A DNA stretch of 64,000 nucleotides from Pachypanchax playfairii. Taxonomy: Eukaryota; Chordata; Actinopteri; Cyprinodontiformes; Aplocheilidae. The notes under the pieces were generated by a model, which saw only the letters and a program-made list of their open reading frames with translations, had not been told where the DNA came from and did not search any database. The stretch is from NCBI GenBank assembly GCA_006937955.1, contig SSNP01000069.1, positions 1,790,764 through 1,854,763 of the forward strand, written 5' to 3'. The position numbers and the translations under genes are program-made. This document shows, piece after piece, positions 10,621-22,479 of the stretch (position 1 is the stretch's first letter; each line of letters opens with the position of its first letter).

Positions 10621-12495
10621 GCACTCTCTCACACACAGAGAAACTAAACGATGTGAGATCTTACAGAATCAGTTTGTCTCACGCAGACAGACATCTTCAT
10701 CAACCCTCTACCTGTCTGTCTGTGTAGGGTTCCAGTGGTCCGGCTGCAGTGATAACATTGCCTACGGAGTGGCCTTCTCTCAGTCTTTTGTGGATGTAAG
10801 AGAGAGAAGTAAGGGTCAGTCCTCCAGTCGGGCTCTCATGAACCTGCACAACAATGAAGCTGGGAGAAAGGTAAGCCACACCCCCAGAAAACATCTGGAC
10901 GTCAAGTCTCTGTACAGAGGGACAAACCAGATCCATGTCAGACCTCAGGTTGCAGGTGCACGTCACCTCATTGGGTGTTTTTATAAGTTACCACTCTGCA
11001 GGAGCAAACAGATGCAGCTCGGTTCTGAAATAAGTTCTTCATCAAGTCTGCTTCAAGTCACATGTCTCCGGTCTCATGTCATACAGTGCAGGTCTCATCC
11101 AGGATTTAACTTATTTGATGTTTTTCCTTACAAAAAAGAAAAACTGATTAAAGACATGAGAACTGATCAAGGTGGACCAGGTTTTACAAATCCTGACTGT
11201 CACTGATCCTAAACCCCTCATGGACTCAGTATGTCAGCTGCTGTGACCCAAGTTCAGCTGTCTCCTGATCAGATCTGGTGCAACACTCAGTGACAGAGAC
11301 ACTTGGACATGATGAACCATGAAGGTTCAGATCCTTCTGTCACCCAGTCAGAACCACTAACATCTGGGCTTGTTGCTTTGGGTTCAGCAGTTTTCGGGTT
11401 TAGCTCTGAGAAAAGAGGATGTTTTCAAACTACCACCAGCCTTCGTAGAACCGATCTCTGTCTGGAGCAGTTTTTGGAGCGGTGCAGCCGCCCTCCTGGA
11501 GGATGCAGGCTCTCTGTAGGACTGTCGAGGATATTTGCTTTACAGAATGCTGAACTTGACTTCTGAGTTGTGATGCTGTTAAAGATGACTGTGTGTGTCT
11601 CTGCAGGCCATCCTCTCTCAAATGCGCGTGGAGTGTAAGTGTCACGGTGTGTCCGGTTCCTGCGAGGTGAAGACCTGCTGGAAAGCTATGCCGCCGTTCC
11701 GCAAGGTGGGCAATGTCATCAAGGAGAAGTTTGATGGTGCCACTGAGGTGGAGCAGCGCAAGGTGGGCTCCACGAAAATCCTGGTTCCTCGCAATTCTCA
11801 GTTTAAACCTCATACAGATGAAGATCTGGTCTACCTGGACCCCAGCCCAGACTTCTGTGACTATGATCCTCGTACACCGGGTATGCTGGGCACAGTGGGC
11901 CGCCAGTGTAACAGAACCTCAAAGGCCATCGACGGCTGTGAGCTGATGTGCTGCGGCCGTGGTTTCCAGACACAGGAAGTGGAGATGGTTAACAGGTGTA
12001 GCTGTAAGTTCCACTGGTGCTGCTACGTGAAATGCAAACAGTGCCGCAAGATGGTGGAGATTCACACGTGCCGGTGATGCCGGAGGAGACAGAGAGTATT
12101 GACAACGGACTAAATCCATGGCCCGCCGTCGGCCTCGGTGATGGACCCGGAGGGAGCAGCGATGTCTTCCCCTCGTCTTCTTTAAAACCACCTGCTGACT
12201 GCTGGACAGTAGAAACAGACCACATGGCTGACAGCTCTAACATCATCATATATATATATATACATACATATTGTGCCACTGTAATGTTATTACTAGATTA
12301 GGCATCTGCTACCAAGCTGCAGTCTAAACCAGGTTATCTTTCACTTCCTGTCTCCTTCCATCGCTCTATAGTGATGCTTAACTTATTAGGTGAGGCTGAG
12401 GAGACTGACAGAGGTGTGATGGAAGAAGAGACAATAAGAGACAAACTGGCTGTGCAGGTGAGGGTGGGTTCATGTTAAAGGACGGGGAGGGGGGG
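10571..12495 (+). repeat. Second copy of the 1.9-kb duplication, probably an assembly artefact
   Basis: It repeats wnt4 exons 5 and 6 (here 10728-10870 and 11607-12077), their intron and part of the 3' UTR with no visible difference. A real tandem duplication of that age would lie exactly at the contig break only by coincidence. Overlapping contig ends or haplotypes not merged at a gap explain it better. If real, the second exon pair would have no upstream wnt4 exons of its own. Confidence 0.85.
11607..12077 (+). other. Duplicate of wnt4 terminal exon (likely false duplicate)
   Basis: Identical translation to 9672-10142. It should not be counted as a second gene. Its companion exon is 10728-10870. 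Confidence 0.85.
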
Positions 12496-13195
12496 CTGTC
12501 TGTATTTGCTGCTGCTGGATGTCAGGAAGGGAAACGATGAGTCTGCAGAAGGAGTTTCTGTTCATGTGACTGTGTTGAGGTTCATCGGAGGAGGATGCTG
12601 CATGGCCTTGAAGCTTCTGCCCTCATGCACTCACTGCCCTCGTGCACTCTCACTGTCTGCCTCACACAGGGAGGGAGGAAGAAGCCCCTGTTAGTGCCTT
12701 CTGCTCTTTTTTGCAGACTAATGTTACTGGCAGGTGATGGACATCAGACAGATGTTACATACAAAAATAAAACAGCTTTATCTGCCACAGCCGAACACAA
12801 AGACCTGAACCTTCTGTCTGAACTGGTTCCTGGTCAGATTTCAGAACATCCTTTTGCTTTTTGAGGTGATGTTTCTCCTGGTTGTTCAATGCAAACACAC
12901 AACGGGGTTTCCCACAGGGGCTCAGAGCATGTTCACCATGCATGATGACTGAAGCACTTTCTCTCCAAGCGCACATAGAGCCCCACAGCGCCCAGCTTCA
13001 GACCACATACCCACCCAGTACAGAGTTATATGCCACTGTCAGGACCTGGATCCTGGTACCACCATGAAGCAAAGCTTTCCTATAGTGTGCTATCATTGTA
13101 AAACATCCTGTAAACACTGAAGAAGACTGTACTGCCTATGAATGTATGTTGATACTGAATATATGATGTCAAAAATTTGTGTCGTGGTTTTTCAG
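12078..13195 (+). other. wnt4 3' UTR and downstream flank
   Basis: Non-coding sequence after the stop. An AATAAA at 12766-12771 (in acaaaaataaaacagc) is a candidate poly(A) signal, placing the real 3' UTR end roughly 690 bases after the stop in this copy. No other gene is seen. Confidence 0.45.
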
Positions 13196-13369
13196 ATTGT
13201 AAGTCTACGTGTTGCTCGTGGGGGGCGACAGCAGCTCTTAAACACCAGCAGATCCTGATCCACACTCACTCCGACTGCTGACACACGTGCACGGGTTTCA
13301 CTGTTTTGTCTGTTTCCTGTCTTTAGCTGCATCATCTTCAGTTTGCACTCTGGAATTTTGAGCCTGTTA

Positions 13370-13763
13370 GACCTCCAGGTCCGACCCTGCACCTCAGACC
13401 CCCTCACGCTGCCGTCCGGGTCCATCCCTGCACCTCAGACTACCTCACGCTGCCGTCCGGGTCCGTCCCTGCACCTCAGACCCCCTTGCCGTACGGGTCC
13501 GTCCCTGCACCTCAGACCCCCCCTCACGCTGCCGTCCGGGTCCGTCCCCGCACTTCAGACCCTCTCACGCTGCTGTCCGGGTCCGTCCCCGCACCTCAGA
13601 CCCCCTCACGCTGCCATCCGGGTCCGTCCCCGCACCTCAGACCCCCTCACGCTGCCCTCCGGGTCCGTCCCCGCACCTCAGACCCCCTCACGCTGCCCTC
13701 CGGGTCCGTCCCCGCACCTCAGACCCCCTCACGCTGCCGTCCGGGTCCGACCCCCTCACGCTG
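13370..13763. repeat. 42-bp minisatellite
   Basis: About nine units of ctcacgctgccgtccgggtc followed by cgtccccgcacctcagaccc, with small length variants. The period is a multiple of three, so it creates spurious proline/serine-rich open frames of up to 158 codons. Confidence 0.93.
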
Positions 13764-15189
13764 CTGCATGATGACTACTGTTGAGTTTGGGGGAGAAAAG
13801 GTAGCAAAGGGAGAAGAACACCAAGCTAGATCAGGGATTAGAGTAAAATGCGGACCACATGCCCCAAACTTTTCCCCTCCATCTGTCTCTATTAATATCA
13901 TACTGCACCCCCACCCACAAAGCCAACCCCGGCCTTCTCACTCTTTCAATATCTTTGACTGAGGCTGGTTCCAGTCCACTTCCTCTGTGCAGAGAGAGCA
14001 ACCCAAACCACACTCAGTCATAGCAGGATCTGGACTTCATTAAGCCAGTGTGATGGCCCAGATGAAGTGGGTGCTGGTGTCTGATGTGTGAGGTTCAGTC
14101 TGACAGACAGCCAGATGCAGACTCAGTCAGAGACGCTGATGTTTGTGGTTTACTGAGAGACGAGACACTGACAGAAAGATTTGACCACTTTATACTGTTA
14201 TGTGTCTTTATGTGTGTATGAAAACTATAATTCATAACAAATGTTTGAGTTTATTCTGTTTTGGGATTGATAGTTTCAGGTGGAACACACACCTCTGAGA
14301 AGCAGGTCAGTTCTAAGGACTGTCCATCGGTCCGATGGGGTGGGACAGATGTTAGTTTCCTGTAGTAATTTAAATATTGTCAACAGTTATATAAGTGTAC
14401 TGGAAGACAAGCTGCAGCAGGATTTCTCTCCTTCTGTTATAATCTTTGATTTTTTATATTTGATCCATGATGTGAAACCATCTTTTTCTTTTGAAAGCAT
14501 CCGAACTACTAAAGACCCCAACCCAACCCCTCACCACCTGCTGCTGTTACACATAGTCTAAACTGGAATCAAGTCAAATGGCACTTTTACCAAAACCAAA
14601 GTTAATTTGCTGATTGCCATGTATCCATACATGACCTTATTATGAACAGACTCCTGAGTGAGTGATGCTGCGTTAGTGATGATGTTATTGACCTTTACTC
14701 TAACGTATGTGCAGAATCTACATAATGATTCCAGACAGACAAGAGTTCATGCAGATCACATATTTTTCATGTGTTTTCGTCTTCTGCAGTTCCCTTTTTC
14801 TCTGTAGGTGTTGTGATTCTGAAGGGTTAACAGTGTCGGCAGGATGGACGTTAATGCCGCTCACTCAGAGATCCCGGGAGAAGGCAGGCTCTTTGCCCAG
14901 GGCCCGGCCCTCCCAGCGCTCGCTCAGACTCCCAGATCTCTGCAGCATACTTCGCATATTAAAAGAAAACAAGTTACACAAATGAGACAGATGGTTCTTA
15001 TTTGTGATGACAGTTGTGGTTCTTTCTCTTCCAGCCCTCCCCCTTTATCACCCTCTCCTCTCTCCTCTGATTCTTACCATGTTATGCAACACCATGATGA
15101 TGGGCACATACACCAAGGCTTCATACAAACACTGTATTTTGTTGACCTTGATGAAGACCTTGATGCTCTTCATGACCTACATGACTTAG
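13764..15189. other. Intergenic, nothing recognised
   Basis: Open frames at 13831-14013, 14280-14561 and 14844-15257 show no domain, splice context or conservation that I recognise. No RNA gene was seen. Confidence 0.4.
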
Positions 15190-16445
15190 GTCAAGGTCAA
15201 GATCAAATTTATTTGTATAGCACATTTCTAGCAGCAAAGACTGCCTCAAATTGCTGAACAACATTAAACAGTTAAATAACAACAATAAAAATACTGCAAA
15301 TACAAATAAACAACATAGAAAATAAAAACAGATAAAAATATTTAATCAATAAAAACCGGCTCTAACCAGGTTGGGTTCTCAGTCATTCTGTCTTAAAAGC
15401 CAAATCAAAATGATAGGTCTTGAGATGGGACTTAAAGTGCTCTAAACTCTGAAAGCTTCTTAAGTGAGGTGGTAGATTGTTCCACAGCCTTGGGCCAACT
15501 ACCGAGAACGCTCTATCTCCACGGGTCTTTAAACGGGTTCTTGGTACTACTCAAAGAACTTCTGAGGCAGACCTCAACCTTCTGGCTGAAGAGTAATTGT
15601 AAAAGATGGAGCAAGACCACACAAGCATTTAAAAACAAAAAGTAATATTTGGAAATGGATCCTGTAAGTAACTGGAAGTCAATGAAAGGAGGCCAGAACA
15701 GGGGTTATATGTTCCCGCTGCTGGTACCAACCAGCAGGCAAGCTGCTCCATTATGAACCAGTTGCAGATGATGCAGGGAGGACTGATCCAGACCAACATA
15801 AAGAGAGTTGCAGTAGTCCAACCGGCAAGACACAAACAAATGAATAATGTGCTCAAAGACTCTAGCAGTGAGGTATAGCTAAACCTTAGCTAGTAGCCTG
15901 AGATGGTAAAAGCCGGACTGGACAACTGCACTAACCTGTCTGTTGAGTTTAAAAGAACCATCTTAAAAGACTCTGAGATTTTTAACACAAGGTTTTAACA
16001 ACAAAGAGCAAGGAACAAGGGGACCCACAATGCCATTTAAAAAATCCGAGACACCAAAAAGGAGAATCTTGGTTTTTAAGTCATTCAGTTTAAGAAAACT
16101 GATGGACATCCATTGCTTGATGTCATTGAGACAGGCAAATAGTGCATCAGCAGAGTTCACACCTGAGCCAGATGAGAGGGGTAAATAAACCTGAAGATCA
16201 TCAGCAAAACAGTGATAGGTACTATTGTGCTTCCTAAAGATAGAACCTAATGGGAGCATGTATAATGAAAATAATACAGGGCCCAAAATGGAGCCCTGGG
16301 GTACCCCACATGTCACGGGTACCGATGCCGAGGTGAAAGGGCCCAGATTAACAGAAAAAGTCCTACCCTTACAGAACACAAGTGAACTATAGAAATTTGG
16401 AAAAACCATCAGGACACTGTTGGGGGATGAACACTGACCAAACAC
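15190..16445 (-). mobile_element. L2-like LINE remnant with reverse transcriptase fragment
   Basis: On the minus strand, an open stretch (16445 down to 15963) encodes reverse transcriptase motifs: [21 protein letters not shown] and the catalytic box [11 protein letters not shown], then [13 protein letters not shown]. Downstream the frame is broken by stops and frameshifts, and the 3' end lies near 15190 (tatacaaataaatttgatct in the minus sense). The 5' part of the element, including any endonuclease, is absent, so this is a truncated inactive copy. Confidence 0.8.
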
Positions 16446-16960
16446 TCAACATGTTGTATAAAGCAGCATATTGGGAACAGGGAACACACAACTCAGCAGC
16501 TGAAATACTTTGTTAGTTCCACTATTGAGAGAGAACACACCACAACCAGAACTCACACTGTGTCCACATGTATGTTCATCAGCAGCCTGTATGCCCGCAT
16601 TCACACCAAAAAGATAATGCCATATTAACACAATGCTACTACACAACAGGGTCATGAGGCCAGTGTGGCCTGTCTTACTTCAAGCCATGCCCCCAACCCC
16701 GCAACAGGTGCAAGGCCATACCATCATGGATCTATCAGGTGTAAATGATAAATATCCTTTATTTAGTGTTTTCTCATCTTACTGACCACTCAAAACGCTT
16801 TAACACTAAAAGTTTTACATTCACCAAGTCACACAGCCTGATATTGGGGGGGGGGGCTACATGGTTAAACGTCTTGCTTAAAGAACACTTTGACATGTGG
16901 TCGTGGAAGCTGGGATCAATCCGCCAACCCTCTGATTGGAAGTTGACTGCCTTATAGTCT
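16446..16960. other. Degenerate SINE-like and low-complexity spacer
   Basis: A segment near 16845-16955 (gggggggggg, then gggatcaatccgccaaccct) resembles the reverse strand of a tRNA-derived SINE head. The remainder is not recognised. The Tc1 element begins right after it. Confidence 0.4.
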
Positions 16961-16962
16961 TA

Positions 16963-17162
16963 CAGTGGGGCAAAAAAGTATTTAGTCAGCCACCAATTGT
17001 GTAAGTTCTCCCACTTAAAAAGATCAGAGAGGCCTGTAATTTTCATCATAGGTATACCTCAACCATGAGAGACAAAATGAGGAAAAAAAATCCAGAAAAT
17101 CACATTGTCTGATTTTTAAAGAATTTATTTGCAAATTATGGTGGAAAATAAGTATTTGGTCA
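16963..17162 (+). repeat. Tc1 left terminal inverted repeat
   Basis: 200-bp left repeat running from CAGTGGGG to ...agtatttggtca. It pairs with 18365-18564. Confidence 0.92.
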
Positions 17163-17325
17163 CCTACAAACAAGTAAGATTTATGGCTTTCACAGACCTG
17201 TAACTTCTTTAAGAGGCTCCTCGGTCCTCCACTCGTTACCTGTATTAATGGCACCTGTGTGAACTCGTTATCAGTATAAAAGACACCTGTCCACAACCTC
17301 AAACAGTCACGCTCCAAACTCCACT

Positions 17326-18348
17326 ATGGCCAAGACCAAAGAGCTGTCAAAGGACACCAGAAACAAAATTGTAGACCTTCACCAGGCTGGGAAGACTGAA
17401 TCTGCAATAGGTAAGCAGCTTGGTGTGAAGAAATCAACTGTGGGAGCAATTATTAGAAAATGGAAGACATACAAGACCACTGATAATCTCCCTCGATCTG
17501 GGGCTCCACGCAAGATCTCACCCCGTGGGGTCAAAATGATCACAAGAACGGTGAGCAAAAATCCCAGAACCACACGGAGGGACCTAGTGAATGACCTGCA
17601 GAGAGCTGGGACCAAAGTAACAAAGGCTACCATCAGTAACACACTACGCCGCCAGGGACTCAAATCCTGCAGTGCCAGACGTGTCCCCCTGCTGAAGCCA
17701 GCACACGTCCAGGCCCGTCTGCGGTTTGCTAGAGAGCATTTGGATGATCCAGAAGAGGATTGGGAGAACATCATATGGTCAGATGAAACCAAAATAGAAC
17801 TTTTTGGTAGAAACTCAACTTGTCGTGTTTGGAGGGGAAAGAATGCTGAGTTGGATCCAAAGAACACCATACCTACTGTAAAGCATGGGGGTGGAAACAT
17901 CATGCTTTGGGGCTGTTTTTCTGCAAGGGGACCAGGACGACTGATCCGTGTAAAGGAAAGAATGAATGGGGCCATGTATCGTAAGATTTTGAGTGAAAAC
18001 ATCCTTCCATCAGCAAGGGCATTGAAAATGAGACGTGGCTGGGTCTTTCAGCATGACAATGATCCCAAACACACCGCCCGGGCAACGAAGGAGTGGCTTC
18101 GTAAGAAGCATTTCAAGGTCCTGGAGTGGCCTAGCCAGTCTCCAGATCTCAACCCCATAGAAAATCTCTGGAGGGAGTTGAAAGTCCGTGTTGCCCAGCG
18201 TCAGCCCCAAAACATCACTGCTCTAGAGGAGATCTGCATGGAGGAATGGGCCAAAATACCAGCAACAGTGTGTGAAAACCTTGTGAAGACTTACAGAAAA
18301 CGTTTGACCTCTGTCATTGCCAACAAAGGCTATATAACAAAGTATTGA
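17326..18348 (+). CDS. Tc1 transposase (DD34E), intact
   Basis: Cut-and-paste transposase of 340 residues, the normal Tc1 length, with no internal stop. Residues 1-110 form the paired-like, two helix-turn-helix DNA-binding region ([20 protein letters not shown], then the linker PRSGAPRK around 56-63, then [12 protein letters not shown]). The RNase H-like catalytic domain shows D153 in WSDETK, D244 in FQHDND and E279 in NPIENLW, with 34 residues between the last two. A glycine-rich box ([13 protein letters not shown]) lies at 187-199. The ATG at 17326 is chosen because MAKTKELS is the usual Tc1 start and it lies after the left inverted repeat. It serves the element and not the host. Nearly identical inverted repeats suggest recent insertion. 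Confidence 0.95.
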   Translation: MAKTKELSKDTRNKIVDLHQAGKTESAIGKQLGVKKSTVGAIIRKWKTYKTTDNLPRSGAPRKISPRGVKMITRTVSKNPRTTRRDLVNDLQRAGTKVTKATISNTLRRQGLKSCSARRVPLLKPAHVQARLRFAREHLDDPEEDWENIIWSDETKIELFGRNSTCRVWRGKNAELDPKNTIPTVKHGGGNIMLWGCFSARGPGRLIRVKERMNGAMYRKILSENILPSARALKMRRGWVFQHDNDPKHTARATKEWLRKKHFKVLEWPSQSPDLNPIENLWRELKVRVAQRQPQNITALEEICMEEWAKIPATVCENLVKTYRKRLTSVIANKGYITKY

Positions 18349-18364
18349 GATTAACTTTTGTTAT

Positions 18365-18564
18365 TGACCAAATACTTATTTTCCACCATAATTTGCAAAT
18401 AAATTCTTTAAAAATCAGACAATGTGATTTTCTGGATTTTTTTTCCTCATTTTGTCTCTCATAGTTGAGGTATACCTATGATGAAAATTACAGGCCTCTC
18501 TGATCTTTTTAAGTGGGAGAACTTACACAATTGGTGGCTGACTAAATACTTTTTTGCCCCACTG
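18365..18564 (-). repeat. Tc1 right terminal inverted repeat
   Basis: 200-bp right repeat, reverse complement of the left one and near identical to it. It ends ...gccccactg before the TA target. Confidence 0.92.
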
Positions 18565-18798
18565 TATATGATGCCTAATTAGTCAGATAGCTCACAAAGA
18601 ACTTCACACTATCAATTGTCATGCACTCATTCACGTGCACACAGGTTCATTGGTGTAACACACATTTCAGGAGCTTGCAGATAAAGACCCAGGAACAAAA
18701 ACAAGTTTGTGAAATTGTAAACATGATGAAAGGCGATGTGAGAAAAGGATAGTCAGTAAAGTATGGGTCACATTGACCCATACAAACACATCGCTTAA

Positions 18799-19399
18799 GA
18801 GGCCATTTCATACACATTTCAGGACTTTGTGGTTATTTTTTAAGTATTAACCAGTAATATGAAACATTTTATATCTAAAAAACGTCAGGAAACACTTATT
18901 AACAGACCTTTCAATCTGTCTGCGTTAAAATTCGGGTGGTTCTGGCTCCTTCCGTCAGGCTGCTTCAACTGCTTCGTCAGCAGCTTGTTCATATTCATTA
19001 TTCGAATGTGCTGGACTCTGATTGGCTAACAAACTAGCCTATCAGAGCAAAGAATACTGATTCCTGCCCTGCTGCGCATGGCAACGTCAGACGTTCTCAC
19101 TTCCTCTTTACTACGTCACTTCCTGTTTGCTACGTCTTATGCTACAGCTTACCTTAAGTGTGGTTTCAACTGAGGGAGCTGCCGAATACTAATGAACAAA
19201 GGAGTTGTGATGAAACAAATACAGGTCGTTTGGACTCGGGAGAATTCGGGTGTTATCACCACCTGTGTAGTTTGAGAGATTAAAACTGAAAGAGAAGTTG
19301 TTGACCTGTTTTCACACCCACTATGAAGGTAAGAACACCTGTGGAGCTAAAATATTCAACAGAAACCTCAGAAAAAACGTTTTTAATGGAAGGGCCTCT
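18799..19399 (-). mobile_element. TTAA-flanked MITE, family A, copy 2 (inverted)
   Basis: Reverse-orientation copy: starts after TTAA (18795-18798) with GAGGCCATTTCATACAC and ends GGAAGGGCCTCT before TTAA (19400-19403). It shares the internal block cctatcagagcaaag with the other copies. Confidence 0.78.
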
Positions 19400-19403
19400 T
19401 TAA

Positions 19404-20365
19404 TACCAATCTCTAGTTTCCTACAACATCTGGAGTTCATGAACGTTCCTGGAGGTTCTGGTTCCTACAGGAAGTTGTTACGGCTGCAGCATCAATAACT
19501 TGATGAGTCCTTGAGAATTAGGTGATTTCCTGTCGTACGCTGCAGCAGAGTTCTTGTTCTCTTCATATGGGTGTGTTGGAACCTTCCGCTGGATTCAGGT
19601 CATTGAGATGGATTCAGTTTGATGAGCTGGACCTGCCAAAAGGGACTGGAACACATTTGTTGAGCTGTTTCATCGTGTTGCTTCAGGCATCATGAACAAT
19701 TAGAAGTCAAGTGTAATTTTCTGGAAACAGCAGCTTTTCATCAGTTTATTTTATATCCTTGTAAAACACACAGTTCTCTACAGTTTTAGAAGTAAACTAA
19801 CAGTAAATAATCCTGGATCATGGTGCTGCATTACACCAGTAGCTCTACTCAGAAGGTCTATGTAACATGTTCCTGGAAGATCTTGCAGCAGGCCATCGAA
19901 CTGGTCAAGATTCTTCTAGAGCTGCTGTGAGGCTGCATTAAGGAGGCTGTAGGAAACGTTCCCACCATCATTAGTAGAATGTTTGCAGGTGTTAGTACGA
20001 GTCATTGTGACTGAGACTGAAGGACAGACAGAGCAAGATGCTACAACAGCTGTACACTACTGCCTATGGGTTTGGTTAAAGGCTGATTTCCCCAAAGGAA
20101 TCAGACAGAAGTTGTGCAGTATGACCCCTCACACACACACAAACACACCCGTTCCCATTGTCCTGTCTAGCAGTAAAAGCAATTGACCTTTCACCGTCCC
20201 CTCCCCCAAAACAGCTTATGTCCAATTACACAGAATAGTGACCGTTACTATGTGAGTAGTTCCGACAAACATTGGGGCCAAGCAAGATGGTGAAGCGGTG
20301 TACACGTTATTTGTAAATCATAGACTGAATATCCTGATAGATTATTTGGAGGAGTTGAGTTCTGG
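19404..20365. other. Intergenic, nothing recognised
   Basis: No exon, RNA gene or transposon end recognised. Confidence 0.4.
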
Positions 20366-20570
20366 GCTGCAAGGTGGTGCAGTTAGTAGCGCTGTTGCCT
20401 TGCAGCAAGAAGATCCTGGGTTCAAATCCAGGCTGGGGTCTTTCTGCATGTAGTTTGCATGTGTGTTGGTTTTCTCCAGTACAAAAACATGCAAGAAGTT
20501 GATTGACAGCTCTAAATTGTCCCTAGGTGTGAATGGTTGTTTGTCCACCTGCAGTTTTGCACAAATATCT
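20366..20570 (+). repeat. tRNA-like interspersed repeat
   Basis: Starts gggctgcaaggtggtgcagt, continues to gttgccttgcagcaagaaga and contains a B-box-like gggttcaaatcc, followed by the fish repeat body (gcatgtgtgttggttttctc, then ctaaattgtccctaggtgtg). Related copies are at about 48685-48905 and 62980-63120. It is not a functional tRNA. Confidence 0.7.
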
Positions 20571-21664
20571 TACTTATGTCACTCCTCCGGATTTCTCTGG
20601 CCGCTCTGTCTGTAGGCTGCAGCAGCCTCCTCGCCCCTCCCTCTCAAACATGTGACCGGCTGCCTTAAGTCCCGCCTCTCTTGGTGTGTTAGATTTATCA
20701 GTCAGCTCGTTGGAGAGGTGGGAACATATGATTACTTACATCTCCCTTTTCTAGGAACTTTAAATAAGAGTTTTTACTTTTACGGTTTTTAAATAAGCTT
20801 GATATTAGTTTTGTCTTATTTTCTGTGCTCTGGGTGTGTTTATAAACTTTTCTAGTAGCACTCATTTAAATAGGAAGCTTTTAATATCATACATGTCATA
20901 TCTTCTGTCATCATATTCAATGTTTTTAATGTTGACAAACAAACCACATACAGTACATCCTCCACACTTTTGAAAAGCATGCTATTGGCCCAGGGTGTCC
21001 CCGCGTCTCGCCCAAAGACTGCTGGAGTTTGACACCCTGGCAACCCTGAAAAGGAAGAAGCAGGTTTAGAGAATGATGGATGGAGTTGTGTTCTTTTCAT
21101 TCCCAAAGCCGAAAACACAACATGAGCGGTACCTACAATGGCTTGGGCACCTGCCCCTTTCCTCCTGGATGCCCCATGTGCCCTTTTCTTGTCACTTCTC
21201 TCTCTCTTTTTTTTTTTTTTACGTTATGTGCGTGCATAGGTCTGCCTGTGCACCCAATACAATATTTAATTATTACAATCCATTTTGCAAAATAAAAGGA
21301 TCGGTCTTGCATCAGTCACATGACACGAGTAACCAGTGGCCGCCCCTGATAGCAGAGTGCATCGGATACGAGCCGCCAGGAACGAGCAGATAGAGAAGAG
21401 TGGAATCATTTAATGTGCAAAAAAGTGCTGACTGACACATCAAAATCCAGTAAGTAAGGTCCACCATGGCTCATAATACAGGAGTGTTATTATACACGTT
21501 GTGTATATAAGTTGTCATCTAGTTATGTAGTGGCATATTTGGTATGTTATCTATTTATTATAGAAAGAAAGTTCTGTCACCAATCTTTTTATTTTACTAT
21601 TTCATAACACTTGCTAGACCAGCTACCATCTTTCATATGATCTTCAGAGTCTCAGATTAACATC
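20571..21664. other. Intergenic, nothing recognised
   Basis: Open frames at 21073-21393 and 21080-21295 run through a poly-T tract and show no recognisable domain. Confidence 0.4.
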
Positions 21665-22010
21665 ATCAGCATCAGGGGCCTATTCCACCATGCAAGTTTA
21701 CTCCATAAACCAGGCTTATCAGGCCAATCCTGGCTTAAAATTCTCAATTCCGGTTACACAAAGGAGGCTGAAGTCAAGCCTCACTCATTCACCATGGCAA
21801 CATATGCTGTTGAACAAGCCTGCTCCCTTGCAGGCTAATGTTGATGCTTATTCTAGCTCAATCTCTCTGATTGGACAGGCCATATGATGTCACATAGTAC
21901 GTCCCCTTTTCATTCGGCTTCTTCTGCATTTTGTGTCTCACGTTTGACAAACAATTAAGTGGTGAATTAGCGCCACTGCATGTAGTGCAACACCCAGCAG
22001 GACTAGGATG
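21665..22010. repeat. Possible fish MITE fragment
   Basis: Sequence beginning caggggcctattccaccatg, followed by aaaccaggcttatcaggcca, resembles a widespread fish DNA-transposon end. The other end and a target duplication were not resolved. Confidence 0.35.
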
Positions 22011-22229
22011 AGCCTGTTCTTCCTCTCACACACACCAACCGTTTTCTTTAAAATCTCGTGTGATTTTAATACATTGGACATGTTTCCATGAATGTGACAT
22101 CAGTCAGGGTTGAATATAAACCATGAACTGTGCTGTTCAGACTGTCATGATAAAATCAGATGGCCAAAAATGTCAGATGAATTTTCCTCCAGTGTGAAAC
22201 TTTTTTAATAAAAGATCTATAACATTTTA

Positions 22230-22385
<156 letters not shown>

Positions 22386-22479
22386 ATGCTTCAACACCTG
22401 CAGAGAGAAAACAGAGACTAACATGTAAATAAACACGTTAACCTCATTTGAATAAAATACACGCTTGATGACACACTGC

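Larger units (their letters stand above)
16963..18564 (+). mobile_element. Complete Tc1/mariner transposon with about 200-bp TIRs
   Basis: A 1602-bp element flanked by the target dinucleotide TA (16961-16962 and 18565-18566). Both ends start CAGTGGGGCAAAAAAGTATT. The inverted repeats extend about 200 bp (16963-17162 and 18365-18564), and by eye I found a single difference (tcaaccatg versus tcaactatg). The interior holds one intact transposase. Long inverted repeats place it in the IR/DR-type Tc1 group, and the terminal sequence resembles the Passport-type family described from flatfish and other vertebrates (from memory, not searched). Everything needed for mobility appears intact. Confidence 0.95.

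Noticed and set aside
10728..12077. A second wnt4 gene or true exon duplication
   Set aside because: Identity including introns, the adjoining N gap and the absence of upstream exons point to an assembly artefact.
13343..13962. Pro/Ser-rich frames of 142 and 158 codons
   Set aside because: Products of the 42-bp minisatellite.
17379..18002. 207-codon minus-strand frame inside Tc1
   Set aside because: Shadow of the transposase on the opposite strand.
20366..20440. Functional tRNA gene
   Set aside because: A- and B-box-like sequence only. No cloverleaf closes, and the same sequence recurs with a SINE body.
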